A DNA stretch of 64,000 nt. It comes from Vulcanimicrobiota bacterium. GTDB lineage: Bacteria; Vulcanimicrobiota; Xenobia; Xenobiales; JADMJV01. Positions 6,009 through 15,307 of the stretch are shown here, one piece after another. The notes beneath the pieces were generated by a model that had not been told where the DNA came from, did no database searches, and saw nothing but the letters and a program-made list of their open reading frames with translations. Each line of letters starts with the position of its first letter. Within the stretch, counting starts at the first letter, position 1. Position numbers and translations under genes: made by a program. The DNA lies in the NCBI GenBank assembly GCA_017307785.1, contig JAFKGI010000035.1:1-64000 (forward strand). The letters are read 5' to 3'.

Positions 6009-8871
6009 TCGGCACTTCCAGCGTGAAGGTGGTGCCCCGACCTACCTGGCTGTCCACGGCGATGCTGCCTCCGTGCCCTTCCAGAATGCGCTTGGTAATC
6101 GCCAGCCCGAGACCGGTGCTACGTTCCCCTCCGGTGGCTCGCACGCTGGTGCGTTGGAAGGGTTGGAAGAGCTTGTCGAGCTCCGCATTGGGGATGCCCG
6201 GGCCCTGATCGGTCACTTCCCACACCAGCATCTCGTCGCGTGTGAAAAGGCGGGCCTGCACCACGGTGTAGGGCTTGGAGAACTTGATGGCGTTGGAGAG
6301 TAGATTGGCAAAAGCTTGCTTCATCTTGCTGGCGTCGAGCGGCAGGCTGGTGGGAACCGGCTGTTCCACCCGAGCGTGCAGGGTGATCTCTTTGGCGGTG
6401 GCCTGAAAGTTCTGGAGCTGGATGCAGCCGTCGAAGATCTCTTTGGGGTTGGCCGGTTTCAGGTGAAGATTCAGATGGCCCGATTCGATCTGCGAGACGC
6501 TGAGCAGATCTTCCAAAAGGACCTGCATTTCTTTGCTGGTGGAATGGATGTTTTGCACGAGAGCCTGGGATTTATCGGGAAGGGCGCCGGCCAGGCCGCG
6601 TTCCAGGATGGCGGCATAACCGGTGATGACCGACAGTGGGTTGCGCAAGTCGTGGGCGGCCATTCCCAGCAGTTCGTTCTTCTGCTGGTTGCTTTTGCCC
6701 AGTTCGTGATTGCGATGGCGCAACTGGTCCTGCAGGTAGCGTAGCGAAAGCTGCAGGCGCACGCGGGCGATCACTTCTTGAGGGTGGAAAGGCTTGCTGA
6801 TGTAGTCGTGGGCTCCTTGCTCGAGTCCGCGAACTTTGTCGGAAGTGTCGCTGAGAGCCGAGAGAAAAATGACCGACGGAGACTCCGCGCGGGAATCGTT
6901 GCGTAGCCGACGCAGGGTTTCAAAGCCGTCCCAGCCCGGCATGAGCACGTCCAGCAAAACCACCACTGGATGGGTCAGCCGGGAAATGCGCAGGGCCGCT
7001 TCTCCCGACTGACAGACCAGACAGCGGCACTCCAGACCGGCCAGGGCTCGATAGAGAATCTTCAGATTGGTCGGGTTGTCGTCCACCAGCAGGATGGCCG
7101 GCCGCTCGTCGGGCGAGTGGTGCTGGGCCAGCGGCTTGGGCAGAGTTTGGGCCAGACCGGCCAGGTCGAATTCTCCCGCCAGTTCGCCGCACCGCTTCCA
7201 GAATTGAGCATACTGGCTTTGTTCGCGAGAGAGCCGGTTGAGCAGGCTGTCGACCCAGGCTACGTCGCCCAGCGCGGTGGCGTCGGCCAGTTCGGCCAGC
7301 AGGTCGGCCGGCGGGCAGGCGCTGGCCTCGGCGGTCGGCGCCTCGTCGGAAGCCCGATATTGGTAGCGAAGGTTCAGATGGTTCTGGATGATCTGGAGCA
7401 AGCTGTCAAATTGAACCGGCTTGCTGAGCTGAGCGTTGCTGCTGGGAGGTCCGGCTTCGTCCGAAGCCCCACTGACGGCCACCAGAAGGGCCTGGGCTCC
7501 CCCCTGGAGATCGCGAATCCTTTCGATGGCTTCGGCTCCACCCATGACCGGCATGATGAGGTCTGTCAACACCACCTGCGGCTGCCATTCGGAGAAGATG
7601 TCGACCACCTCTTGTCCGTTCTCGGCTTCGCGCACGGCGAAGCCCAGGGGCTGCAGGAAGCTGGTCAGCAAGAAGCGGTTGATGGCTACATCGTCCGCCA
7701 CCAGCACGCGCACCTCTCCCTGGTCGGCGTGGAGCTTTTCGATGTTCTCCAACCTGCCCATGGCCTGGGCGGAGGAGCCGAGGTCTTCGCCCAGACGCAA
7801 GCAAATGGTCCAGAGCAGGCCGTCTTCTTGCGCTTTCACGGTCAGCCAACCGTCCATCAAAGCCGCATAATGGCGGCTGATGGGCAGTTCCAGGCCGGTG
7901 GATCCAGCCGCTCCGTGTTGCGGATGGGTGAAGGGGTCAAAGAGGGCTTCCAGGTCGGTCTGCTCCCGGCGCGGTCCATCGTCGAAAATCTCCAGCTGCA
8001 GACGCCCTTCCGAATCCCATCGTTGGGTCAGGCGAATCCGTCCGCGCGAGCTCAGGCGGGAGCTGGCCAGAATGACGTGGCGGACCAGCTGGCTGATGCG
8101 CTCCGCGTCTCCCAGCAAAGGTCGAGAACTATCGAGTTCGAAAACCAACTCGTGACCGCGCGGGGTCACTAGCAAGGCCAGTGCGCCCTCCAGTTCGCGC
8201 AGCAGTCCGTGCAGGTCGATGGGCTCGTTGCGCAGCTTGACCAGGCCGGCTTCCAGGCGCGACATCTCGACCACTTCCGAAATCATGCCCAGCAGTTTGA
8301 CGCCGTGGTCCTGGATGTGTTGCAGGCTTTCCAGCTGGGCGCTGGTGGTCTCTGCGTTGCGTGTCAGCAGTTGGCAAAAGCCCAGCACGGCATTCAGCGG
8401 GGTGCGCAGTTCGTGGGAGAGCCCGCCCAGATGTGCGCTGCGCCGCTGGATGGCGTGGCGGCTTTGTTCTACTTCGTGTTGCAGCCGGGCAAGCTGATGG
8501 AGGTTTTGCAGGCTGGTCCGGATCTGACCCTGCAGGGCCAGCAGCGTGCTCAGACCACCGTTCTGCAGGTCTTCTCCGTGGGCGAGCAGGCAAAAGCGTC
8601 CTAAGGGATGGAGCATAATGTCTCGTTGAATGCGTGGGGGAGCCTCACCGGCTTCGGTCGGCAGCCAGCGCTGCCCGTCCAGCGCTTCGCCGCTGCGAGC
8701 CAGCAGCACCCAGCCTTCCGGTTCCAGCACGTAAAGGGCGCAGCCCCGCGCTTCCAATTCGCCGCGAGCCAGGTCGAGCAGCTCGTTGGTGAAGCTGGTC
8801 AGGTCCGGCTGGGAGGCCAGCGATTGGGATTGGCCCAGGGTCTTCATCAGGGCCAGGCTGGAAAAATCCAT
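5998..8871 (-). CDS. Double hybrid histidine kinase (pseudokinase-REC-REC-kinase)
   Basis: This 957-residue protein starts at an ATG overlapping the upstream kinase's stop (ATGA), so the two are translationally coupled. The order is a GAF-like N-terminus (about 20-120), HisKA with LSHELRTPLN (His153), and a degenerate ATPase region (260-375) in which the expected N-box Asn is absent and the G2 box reads GSTGLELP. Then follow REC1 (388-500, Asp437), a helical linker, REC2 (592-708, Asp641), a second HisKA with MAAHDLRNPL (His740), and an intact ATPase with NLLSNAIKF and ERSTGLGLAITKR. There is no membrane segment, so it is cytosolic. The first kinase module is probably inactive, and the C-terminal module is the likely phosphate donor. 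The ligand is unknown; the operon's binding protein probably supplies the signal. Confidence 0.88.
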   Translation of the reverse strand: MDFSSLALMKTLGQSQSLASQPDLTSFTNELLDLARGELEARGCALYVLEPEGWVLLARSGEALDGQRWLPTEAGEAPPRIQRDIMLHPLGRFCLLAHGEDLQNGGLSTLLALQGQIRTSLQNLHQLARLQHEVEQSRHAIQRRSAHLGGLSHELRTPLNAVLGFCQLLTRNAETTSAQLESLQHIQDHGVKLLGMISEVVEMSRLEAGLVKLRNEPIDLHGLLRELEGALALLVTPRGHELVFELDSSRPLLGDAERISQLVRHVILASSRLSSRGRIRLTQRWDSEGRLQLEIFDDGPRREQTDLEALFDPFTHPQHGAAGSTGLELPISRHYAALMDGWLTVKAQEDGLLWTICLRLGEDLGSSAQAMGRLENIEKLHADQGEVRVLVADDVAINRFLLTSFLQPLGFAVREAENGQEVVDIFSEWQPQVVLTDLIMPVMGGAEAIERIRDLQGGAQALLVAVSGASDEAGPPSSNAQLSKPVQFDSLLQIIQNHLNLRYQYRASDEAPTAEASACPPADLLAELADATALGDVAWVDSLLNRLSREQSQYAQFWKRCGELAGEFDLAGLAQTLPKPLAQHHSPDERPAILLVDDNPTNLKILYRALAGLECRCLVCQSGEAALRISRLTHPVVVLLDVLMPGWDGFETLRRLRNDSRAESPSVIFLSALSDTSDKVRGLEQGAHDYISKPFHPQEVIARVRLQLSLRYLQDQLRHRNHELGKSNQQKNELLGMAAHDLRNPLSVITGYAAILERGLAGALPDKSQALVQNIHSTSKEMQVLLEDLLSVSQIESGHLNLHLKPANPKEIFDGCIQLQNFQATAKEITLHARVEQPVPTSLPLDASKMKQAFANLLSNAIKFSKPYTVVQARLFTRDEMLVWEVTDQGPGIPNAELDKLFQPFQRTSVRATGGERSTGLGLAITKRILEGHGGSIAVDSQVGRGTTFTLEVPIRE

Positions 8872-11800
8872 CAGGCGCCCGCCAACTGCTTTTTCAGAGC
8901 GGCCAGAGCCAGTTCGTAGTGGCGTCGCAGGGGCGGCACCGTAGGAGTCAGCCCGCTTTGCGCCTGGCGCTCGAGTTCGGCGCTGAGCTCTTGAAGGCGC
9001 CTGGCTCCAAAATTGGCGGCCGCTCCGCGCAAGGCGTGGGCAGCTTTGCGCAACTCCTCGGCTCCCTGAGCGGCCTCGACCGCTTCGATCAAGGGGGGAG
9101 TCGAGCTTTCCACCAGATCCAGCAAGCTGCGCACGGCCGCCGCCCCGCCCATCTGGGCCATGCGCTGCAGATTCTTCACGGCGGTCGGTTCCAGAAGTTC
9201 TTCTTCTTCGGCGGGTTTCTGCTCGGCGCAGCGGACGATGGCTTCTTGCAGGAGTTCCGGCTGAATCGGCTTGCCCAGGAAATCGTCCATTCCCGCTTCG
9301 CTGCAAAGTTCTCGCTCTTTCTGGGTGACGTTGGCGGTGACGGCGATGATGTAAGGACGACGGTCGCCGTACTGACGATGGATGCGCCGGGTGGCTTCCA
9401 GGCCATCCATCTCGGGCATGTTGACGTCCATCAGAATCAAGTCGTAGGGCTCTCGGACCAATGCTTGCAGGACTTCTTCCCCGTTGCCGGCGGCGGTGCC
9501 CTGATAACCCATTTTCGAGAGAATGAGCAGCAGCATTTGCTGGTTGACGGCTACATCGTCGGCCACCAGAATGCGCAGCGGATGGCGGGCGGCCAGCTGG
9601 CGGTCGAAGGTCGGATCGTGCGGTTTGACCTGCACGTGCTGGGCAAAAAACAGGTCGGCCAGAGCGTCAAAGAAGTTGGATGCCCGCATGGGCTTGTGCA
9701 GCCACTGGCGAAAAAGATCGTCGGCACCCGCTTCTTTGCGACCCATGGAGGTCCAGGCGATCAGCGGCAGTTGGCTGTTTTTCTCGCGGATGTGGCGGGC
9801 CAGCGTGACTCCGTCCATTTCCGGCATCTGGATGTCGAGAAAGCCTACGTCGAAGGTCTTTCCCTGGGCGATCCATTCCAGGGCCTGAGCCGGGAATTCC
9901 GTGTCCTCGGTTTCCAGACCCCAGCCTTTCAAGCGCATGCAGAGTAGTTCTCGGTTGGCGGGGTTGTCGTCCACCACCAGCGCAAGTTTGCCGCGGAATT
10001 GCACGGGCTGGTCGTTGAGGCGTGATTTGGGGGCGGGCGCGGCCTCACTCAGGATGGAGAACGAGAAGGTCGAGCCTTTGCCGACTTCGCTTTCCAGCCA
10101 GATACTGCCGCCCATGGCCTCGGCGAAGCTTTTGCAGATGGCCAGACCCAGGCCGGTTCCGCCAAAGCGTCGCGTGATCGAACTGTCCACCTGACTGAAA
10201 GGGGTAAACAGTCCCTCTCGGCGGTCTTCGGGAATGCCGATACCGGTATCGCGCACGGAGAACTGCAGAGTGTGGCGATTGCTCTCGCGTCGCGGCGCGG
10301 TCACGCTGACCACCACTTCGCCTTTGCTGGTGAACTTGACGGCGTTGCTGAGCAAGTTGAGCAGCATCTGGCGCAGGCGGGTGGGATCGCCATAGAGATA
10401 GAGTGGCACGCCCGCATCCAGAGAGTAGGCCAGTTCCAGGCCTTTCTTGTCGGCCTGCAGAGCCACCAGTTCGAGGGAACCCTCCAGGCACTCTTGCAGA
10501 TCGAAGGCCACGTTCTCGAGGTCCAGGTGTCCGGCTTCGATTTTGGAGAAGTCCAGGATGTCGTTGATGATGGCCAGCAAGCCCTCGCCGCTGTTACGGA
10601 TGGTGCGAGTGAAATCGCGCTGTTCTTTGTTCAGCTCGGTGTCGAGTAGCAGCCCGGCCATCCCCAGCACGGCGTTGAGGGGGGTGCGGATTTCGTGGCT
10701 CATGGTGGCCAGGAAGGCGCTCTTGGTGGAGTTGGCCCTTTCCGCCTCGTCCTTGGCCAGCAGCAAGGCCGTGCCGGCTCGTTGCCGTTCAAACACCTGA
10801 CCGACCTGGCGACCGATGTGTTCCATGGCGGCCAGGAAATCGTCCGGTAGACCCTGGTGATGGGTGGTGTAGAACTCGAGCACGGCCGGGACTTCCTCGC
10901 CATTGCGCACGGGAAAGGCGAACGCGCAGTCGAGTTCGGCTCGAGCGGCCTGAGCCTGGCGAGGATAGTTGGCGTCCTTGCTGAGTTTTTCGATAAAGGT
11001 GGGCTGTCCGCTCGAGAGGACCCGTCCCGGCAAGCCGATACCCCTGGCAAAGGTGAAGCTCTGACTTTCCTGGGTGAACTCGTTCTCCTGAGAAGCGCCT
11101 CCAAAGACCAGCTCTTGCTCTCGCAGGACCCAGCTGATCCCCAGTTGCCAGCCGGTGTGGCGACAGACCAGTTCCAGGGTGCGGGCCAGAGCTTCGTCGG
11201 GGTCCTGAGACTGATTGGCGGCGGCCGAGACGCTTTCCAAGAGTTCGACTTCGGCGGTTTTCTCGCGAAGCTGGCGCGTGCGCTGCTGCACCTGGTCCTC
11301 AATGTTGGTGTACATGCGGTCCAGCTCTTCGGCCATGGTGTTGAACGACTGAGCCAGTTCCCCCAGCTCGCCCGAGGCCTGCACTTTCAGGCGATGCTTG
11401 AGGTCGCCGCCGGCCAGTTGGCGGGCTCCCTGGGTCAGTTGCAGGAGGGGCGCGGTCAGCGAACGGGCCACCAGAGTGGCCACCACGCCCACGGCCAGCA
11501 AGGTCAGACTGAAGACCATCACCGCCAGACGACGCTGTTGAACCACCGGTGCCAGCGCCTCTTTCCGGCTGATGCGCACCAGCAGCCCGCAGCGCAGGGA
11601 AGGCAGATAGCGCCAGGCGCCCAGGTAGCCACCGCTGATTTCTCCGGAACCGGGTTGGCCTTCCACCGCCTGTGCCAGGGCCGGTTCTTGACTCAGGGAC
11701 AAACGCCGGTCGGCCTGATTGCGGGTGGGGGTGATCAATTGCAAATCTTGCCCGCGCGGGCTGGCCACCAGGGCCTCGCCGGTGTTTCCCAACCCCACGT

Positions 11801-12386
11801 AGTCGTTGACGACTTCGCTCAGGGCCCGATTGTCCAGTTGCAGGATGACCACGCCGATAACCCGCCCGTCGCGCAGCACCGGGGCGCCCACGTAGGCCAC
11901 CGGCTCGTCGCTGCTGGCGCTGGCCGAGAAGTCGGATAATTCGGTTTCTAAAAACATGCGGGCGCCCTCGAAGACTCGGGCGATTTCGGTGCCGCGCAGG
12001 CCCAGGCCGTCGGTGCTGGCGCCGACTTTCTGGGTGCCGTTGGCGCTGTGCAGAATTTGACCTTGAGGCGTGAGCAGCAGCAGTTCGGTGAAACCGAACT
12101 GCGAGAGATAGTTCTGGATGTATCGCTGGCTGGACGGTGCCAGCGTCTTCTGTTGCAGGGAGTCGGCGATTTGCTCGCTGCGAGCCAGCGCCGAGACGAT
12201 GTCGCGACGCTCCCGAACATAGTCTTCCAGGCGGCCGGATTTGCCTTCGGCCAGGGCCTGCACCCGGTTGAGGGTTTCCTGGCGCAAACCGGCCTCGGCT
12301 TGACGAGTGGTCATCCAGGTGGCCAGCGCCAGCGGGATCAGGGCCAGGGCCAGAAAGCAGAGACTGAGACGGGGTGTGATTCTCAC
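8871..12386 (-). CDS. Membrane hybrid histidine kinase with Cache, HAMP, GAF, two RECs and HPt
   Basis: This 1171-residue protein starts at a GTG overlapping the stop of the binding-protein gene (GTGA). An N-terminal helix (8-24) and a second helix (288-308) flank a periplasmic dCache-like sensor. HAMP (about 309-360), GAF (about 380-535), HisKA with TMSHEIRTPLN (His564), ATPase with NLLSNAVKF and GGTGLGLAICK, two RECs (about 815-930 and 950-1070; acceptor motifs LDIQMPEMDG and MDVNMPEMDG) and a C-terminal HPt with AAHALRGAA follow. It can therefore run a complete His-Asp-His phosphorelay. Genes for the periplasmic binding lipoprotein and a second hybrid kinase are coupled on either side, so the three probably form one sensory pathway. 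No output regulator is nearby. Confidence 0.93.
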   Translation of the reverse strand: MRITPRLSLCFLALALIPLALATWMTTRQAEAGLRQETLNRVQALAEGKSGRLEDYVRERRDIVSALARSEQIADSLQQKTLAPSSQRYIQNYLSQFGFTELLLLTPQGQILHSANGTQKVGASTDGLGLRGTEIARVFEGARMFLETELSDFSASASSDEPVAYVGAPVLRDGRVIGVVILQLDNRALSEVVNDYVGLGNTGEALVASPRGQDLQLITPTRNQADRRLSLSQEPALAQAVEGQPGSGEISGGYLGAWRYLPSLRCGLLVRISRKEALAPVVQQRRLAVMVFSLTLLAVGVVATLVARSLTAPLLQLTQGARQLAGGDLKHRLKVQASGELGELAQSFNTMAEELDRMYTNIEDQVQQRTRQLREKTAEVELLESVSAAANQSQDPDEALARTLELVCRHTGWQLGISWVLREQELVFGGASQENEFTQESQSFTFARGIGLPGRVLSSGQPTFIEKLSKDANYPRQAQAARAELDCAFAFPVRNGEEVPAVLEFYTTHHQGLPDDFLAAMEHIGRQVGQVFERQRAGTALLLAKDEAERANSTKSAFLATMSHEIRTPLNAVLGMAGLLLDTELNKEQRDFTRTIRNSGEGLLAIINDILDFSKIEAGHLDLENVAFDLQECLEGSLELVALQADKKGLELAYSLDAGVPLYLYGDPTRLRQMLLNLLSNAVKFTSKGEVVVSVTAPRRESNRHTLQFSVRDTGIGIPEDRREGLFTPFSQVDSSITRRFGGTGLGLAICKSFAEAMGGSIWLESEVGKGSTFSFSILSEAAPAPKSRLNDQPVQFRGKLALVVDDNPANRELLCMRLKGWGLETEDTEFPAQALEWIAQGKTFDVGFLDIQMPEMDGVTLARHIREKNSQLPLIAWTSMGRKEAGADDLFRQWLHKPMRASNFFDALADLFFAQHVQVKPHDPTFDRQLAARHPLRILVADDVAVNQQMLLLILSKMGYQGTAAGNGEEVLQALVREPYDLILMDVNMPEMDGLEATRRIHRQYGDRRPYIIAVTANVTQKERELCSEAGMDDFLGKPIQPELLQEAIVRCAEQKPAEEEELLEPTAVKNLQRMAQMGGAAAVRSLLDLVESSTPPLIEAVEAAQGAEELRKAAHALRGAAANFGARRLQELSAELERQAQSGLTPTVPPLRRHYELALAALKKQLAGA

Positions 12387-13591
12387 TGGGGGGCCGACCA
12401 GTGGTCTCCCCAGCCTCGATAGAGGTCGTCGAGGAATTTGAGCCAGTCGGCGCGCGAGCGGTAGATGGGAAACGGGACGGGACGAATCGGTTGTCCGGAG
12501 CTCCACATGACGTCGAATTGTCCGTCTTTGCGAATGCGTCCGATATTGACGCTGCGGAACGAATGCTGGGTGTCGGGATCGATGTAGATGGTTCCCTCGG
12601 GGGCGGCCAGACTTTGGCGGCGGATGCAGCGACGGATGGCGCTGACTTCGTCAGAGCCGGCTTCCTGAACGGCCTGGGCCCAGAGGTAGACGCCACAGTA
12701 GGCGGCTTCGATGGGGTCGTCGGTGACGCGGTTCTGACCGTATTTGTTGCGGAAGGCTTCGACGAACTGACGATTGCGCGGTCCCGAGAGGCTCTGAAAG
12801 TAGTTCCAGGCGGCGAAGTGTCCGGCCGTCAGCTCGGGATCCATGGACTGCAGCTCGGCTTCCGCCAGCGAAAAGCTGATGACCGGAATGTTGCGTCCCT
12901 GGAGTGCCTTGAAGAGGGCCTGGTTGCTGTCACCGTTGATGGTATTGAAAATCAAATCCGGTTTGCTTTTTTGGATGCGCTCCAGCGTCTGGCCCAGGTC
13001 TCGGCTGCCCAGCGGCAGGTATTCCTCACCGACCACTTCGGCGCCCAGCGCCAGCGCTTGATCGCGGATGATGGCGTTGGCGGTGCGCGGGAAGACGTAG
13101 TCGGAACCGATCAGGAAGAAGCGTTTGCCCAGTTGCGAGTAGCCCCAGGTGACGGCCGGGATGATCTGCTGGTTGGGCGCGGCTCCCAGGTAGACGATGT
13201 TGGGGGACTGCTCCAGGCCTTCGTACTGAACGGGATAGAAGAGCAGGTGATGGTTTTTTTCGAAGATGGGCAGCACCGTTTTGCGACTGGCCGAGGTCCA
13301 ACATCCAAAGACGGAGCAAACTTTTTCGGTGCGAATGAGCCGGTCGGCCTCGCGGGCAAAGGTGTCATCGGTGGAAGCGCCGTCGGCGGTGACGATCTCA
13401 ATTTTGCGACCGAGCACTCCGCCTTTGGCGTTGATTTCGTCGACGGCCAACTGCACGGCTTCGGCCACGGGCTTTTCGCTGTTGGCCATGGTGCCCGTCT
13501 GGGAATGCAAGACGCCGATACGAATCGGAGCTGACGCCGTTTGTGCGCAGCCGGTTGCTAACAGGGCAAGGGACAGCCAGAGTCGCTTCAC
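12383..13591 (-). CDS. Urea/amide-type periplasmic binding lipoprotein (UrtA/AmiC-like)
   Basis: This 402-residue protein has a lipoprotein signal (LALLATGC; lipid attachment at the Cys) followed by a Leu/Ile/Val-type binding-protein fold. Family-typical stretches are IRIGVLHSQTGTMA, FGCWTSASRKTVLP, LLFYPVQYEG and LGAAPNQQ, which match the UrtA/AmiC/FmdD group that binds urea, short amides or related ligands. The start is GTG 13591; an upstream in-frame extension lacks a signal. No permease or ATPase gene is adjacent. Instead it is coupled (GTGA) to a membrane hybrid kinase, so it probably acts as the ligand-sensing partner of that kinase rather than a transporter part. The exact ligand is not predictable. 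Confidence 0.85.
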   Translation of the reverse strand: MKRLWLSLALLATGCAQTASAPIRIGVLHSQTGTMANSEKPVAEAVQLAVDEINAKGGVLGRKIEIVTADGASTDDTFAREADRLIRTEKVCSVFGCWTSASRKTVLPIFEKNHHLLFYPVQYEGLEQSPNIVYLGAAPNQQIIPAVTWGYSQLGKRFFLIGSDYVFPRTANAIIRDQALALGAEVVGEEYLPLGSRDLGQTLERIQKSKPDLIFNTINGDSNQALFKALQGRNIPVISFSLAEAELQSMDPELTAGHFAAWNYFQSLSGPRNRQFVEAFRNKYGQNRVTDDPIEAAYCGVYLWAQAVQEAGSDEVSAIRRCIRRQSLAAPEGTIYIDPDTQHSFRSVNIGRIRKDGQFDVMWSSGQPIRPVPFPIYRSRADWLKFLDDLYRGWGDHWSAPQ

Positions 13592-13667
13592 CGTGCCAGG
13601 TTCGGAACCAGCAGGCGAATGCCTTTTGCTCTGGAGGGGGTGCTGGGTTTTCGCTGAAGGCCGGGCT

Positions 13668-14174
13668 ATGCCGCAATTACAGCACAAACTGGCCTTTCGC
13701 CAGGTTCTAAAGTATCAACTCGACGTGTCCTTGATGGATGAAAGCGAAGACGAAGTGGATGAGCTCGAGCTTCTGGTCGTGCTCAAAGTGGGCGATCAGG
13801 GAGCCTTGACCACCGAGACACGCATCGAGAGTCGCTCGGGACCGTTCAAGATTCCCGAAGAACTGACGCGGGCCGGCAAGTTTCAAATGGGCCAGTCTTT
13901 ACCGGATTTTCTACCTTCTCTGCCGGAGAAGGAACTGAACGAGGGCGATGCCTGGACGGCCGATGGAGCTTTCTACGAATTGACTTCGATCAAGGGAGAT
14001 GTGGCCGAGATCGTGAGCCGCAAGGTGGTGGAAAGCCCGCGCACCGAGGTGGAGTGGCTCTACGAGTTCGACTTCAAACAGGGTCGGGTCGTGCTGGCCC
14101 AGAGTGTGACCGAGATGGCCCTTCCGAAGGGACGCAATACGCGCCGACTCTGCGAATACGAGTTGCTCGATTAA
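13668..14174 (+). CDS. Hypothetical acidic protein
   Basis: This 168-residue protein begins MPQLQHKLAFRQVLKY. It has no signal peptide, membrane segment or motif I recognise; it is rich in Glu/Asp and alternating beta-type stretches (LELLVVLKVGD, EVEWLYEFDFKQGRVVL), suggesting a small beta-sandwich or barrel. A weak GAAGG lies about 7 nt upstream of ATG 13668. The gene is divergent from the binding-protein operon and convergent with the beta-propeller lipoprotein gene, sharing the 4-base TTAA stop. Confidence 0.65.
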   Translation: MPQLQHKLAFRQVLKYQLDVSLMDESEDEVDELELLVVLKVGDQGALTTETRIESRSGPFKIPEELTRAGKFQMGQSLPDFLPSLPEKELNEGDAWTADGAFYELTSIKGDVAEIVSRKVVESPRTEVEWLYEFDFKQGRVVLAQSVTEMALPKGRNTRRLCEYELLD

Positions 14175-15307
14175 CTTCCGTTGACCTGGACCAGGAAGAA
14201 GTCGAAGAGCTGCGGCGAGGCGAGATTGGTGTTGTCCACGGTGCTGGCGTTGAACTCGCCGCCGCCGCTGAGGGAGCGGGAGAGGAACTGGTTGGCCGAC
14301 ACGCTCTGGGTGCTGAAGACGTAGGAGCTGGTGAAGTCGACCTGCGTATAGAGGGCGTTCACGCCGGTGCTGGTCGACGGGCTGGTGGTGAGTTCGCTGA
14401 GGGCTCCGCTACCGGCGTTGGTGTTGTATCCGTGGACTCTGGGTGCATTGTTCTCTCCCACGTAATAGCGGCCGGGAGCGGAATAGTCGCCCAGGCCCAC
14501 TTCGTAGCTGACGGCAGTGACCGAGGTGGCGGTGACGGTGCCGCTATTGAGAGAAAAGGACCCGATGGCGTCCGTTCCGGCGCGCTGGATAGAGGCCTGC
14601 AGGGAAGTCTGACCGGGGTGGACGTCCACGTCCACCACCTGATCGTTGACCCCGATGGCGCCGCCGGCGTTATTCAGGGTGCTGCCGCTCAAACTACCGT
14701 CGTTTTGAATGGTGCAGGTCTGCACACCGCCCATGACGGGCAGGTGCAGATAGCGTCCGTTGCCGCTAAAATCGGCATCTAGCCCGGGGGCGCCGTTGAG
14801 AAAGTTGGTGGCCGTCTCGGCCACCTTGATCAGAGTGCCGTCGTTGCCCACCGCGTAGGTAAAGATCTGGCGACCGGTGGAACCGGCCACGAAGACCAGT
14901 CTACCGGAGGGATGCAACGTCATCAGGAAAGGGTTGGCCGGCGAGGCGACGTTGCCGATGGGAGTGACATTGCCTTCCAGGTCGATGCGGAACTCCGAAA
15001 TCAGCCCGCTGTTGGCGTTGAGCACGTAGAAGACGTTGGTGATGGTGTTGCATTTGACCACGGTGGGTCCCTGGCCACCCGAGTTCACGGTGCTGCGGGT
15101 GAAAGTGGTGCCGTCGTTCAGATTGACCTGCTTGACGGTCACGGTGTTGTCGGCTTGATTGGGAATGACCACCAGCTCCCGTAGGGACGGGGCTGGAGGG
15201 TTGTTGTTATTGTTGTTGCCTCCGCCGCCACTGGGCGGGATGTTGATGCCGACCTGGTTGCCGCAGCCAATGGCCAGAACGGCGGCCAGAAGGACGCGTT
15301 TCTTCAT
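14171..15307 (-). CDS. Lipoprotein with YVTN/lactonase-type beta-propeller
   Basis: This 378-residue protein begins MKKRVLLAAVLAIGCG, giving a lipobox (AIGC), then a Gly/Asn-rich linker with six consecutive Asn. The rest is a repeat-built propeller: blades with motifs such as NTVTVKQVNLNDG, FRIDLEGNVTPIG, HPSGRLVFVAG and YAVGNDGTLIKVAE resemble 6-phosphogluconolactonase/YncE-like surface propellers. Such proteins often lie in the envelope and bind partners; catalysis is not implied. It is last in an operon with an acyl-CoA dehydrogenase (TGATG overlap) and an FHA-cyclase protein. The function is unknown. Confidence 0.75.
   Translation of the reverse strand: MKKRVLLAAVLAIGCGNQVGINIPPSGGGGNNNNNNPPAPSLRELVVIPNQADNTVTVKQVNLNDGTTFTRSTVNSGGQGPTVVKCNTITNVFYVLNANSGLISEFRIDLEGNVTPIGNVASPANPFLMTLHPSGRLVFVAGSTGRQIFTYAVGNDGTLIKVAETATNFLNGAPGLDADFSGNGRYLHLPVMGGVQTCTIQNDGSLSGSTLNNAGGAIGVNDQVVDVDVHPGQTSLQASIQRAGTDAIGSFSLNSGTVTATSVTAVSYEVGLGDYSAPGRYYVGENNAPRVHGYNTNAGSGALSELTTSPSTSTGVNALYTQVDFTSSYVFSTQSVSANQFLSRSLSGGGEFNASTVDNTNLASPQLFDFFLVQVNGS

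Noticed and set aside
10857..11939. A long plus-strand open frame inside the membrane hybrid kinase gene
   Set aside because: It has no start signal or recognisable domain and lies wholly within a well-supported kinase; such antisense frames are common in high-GC DNA.
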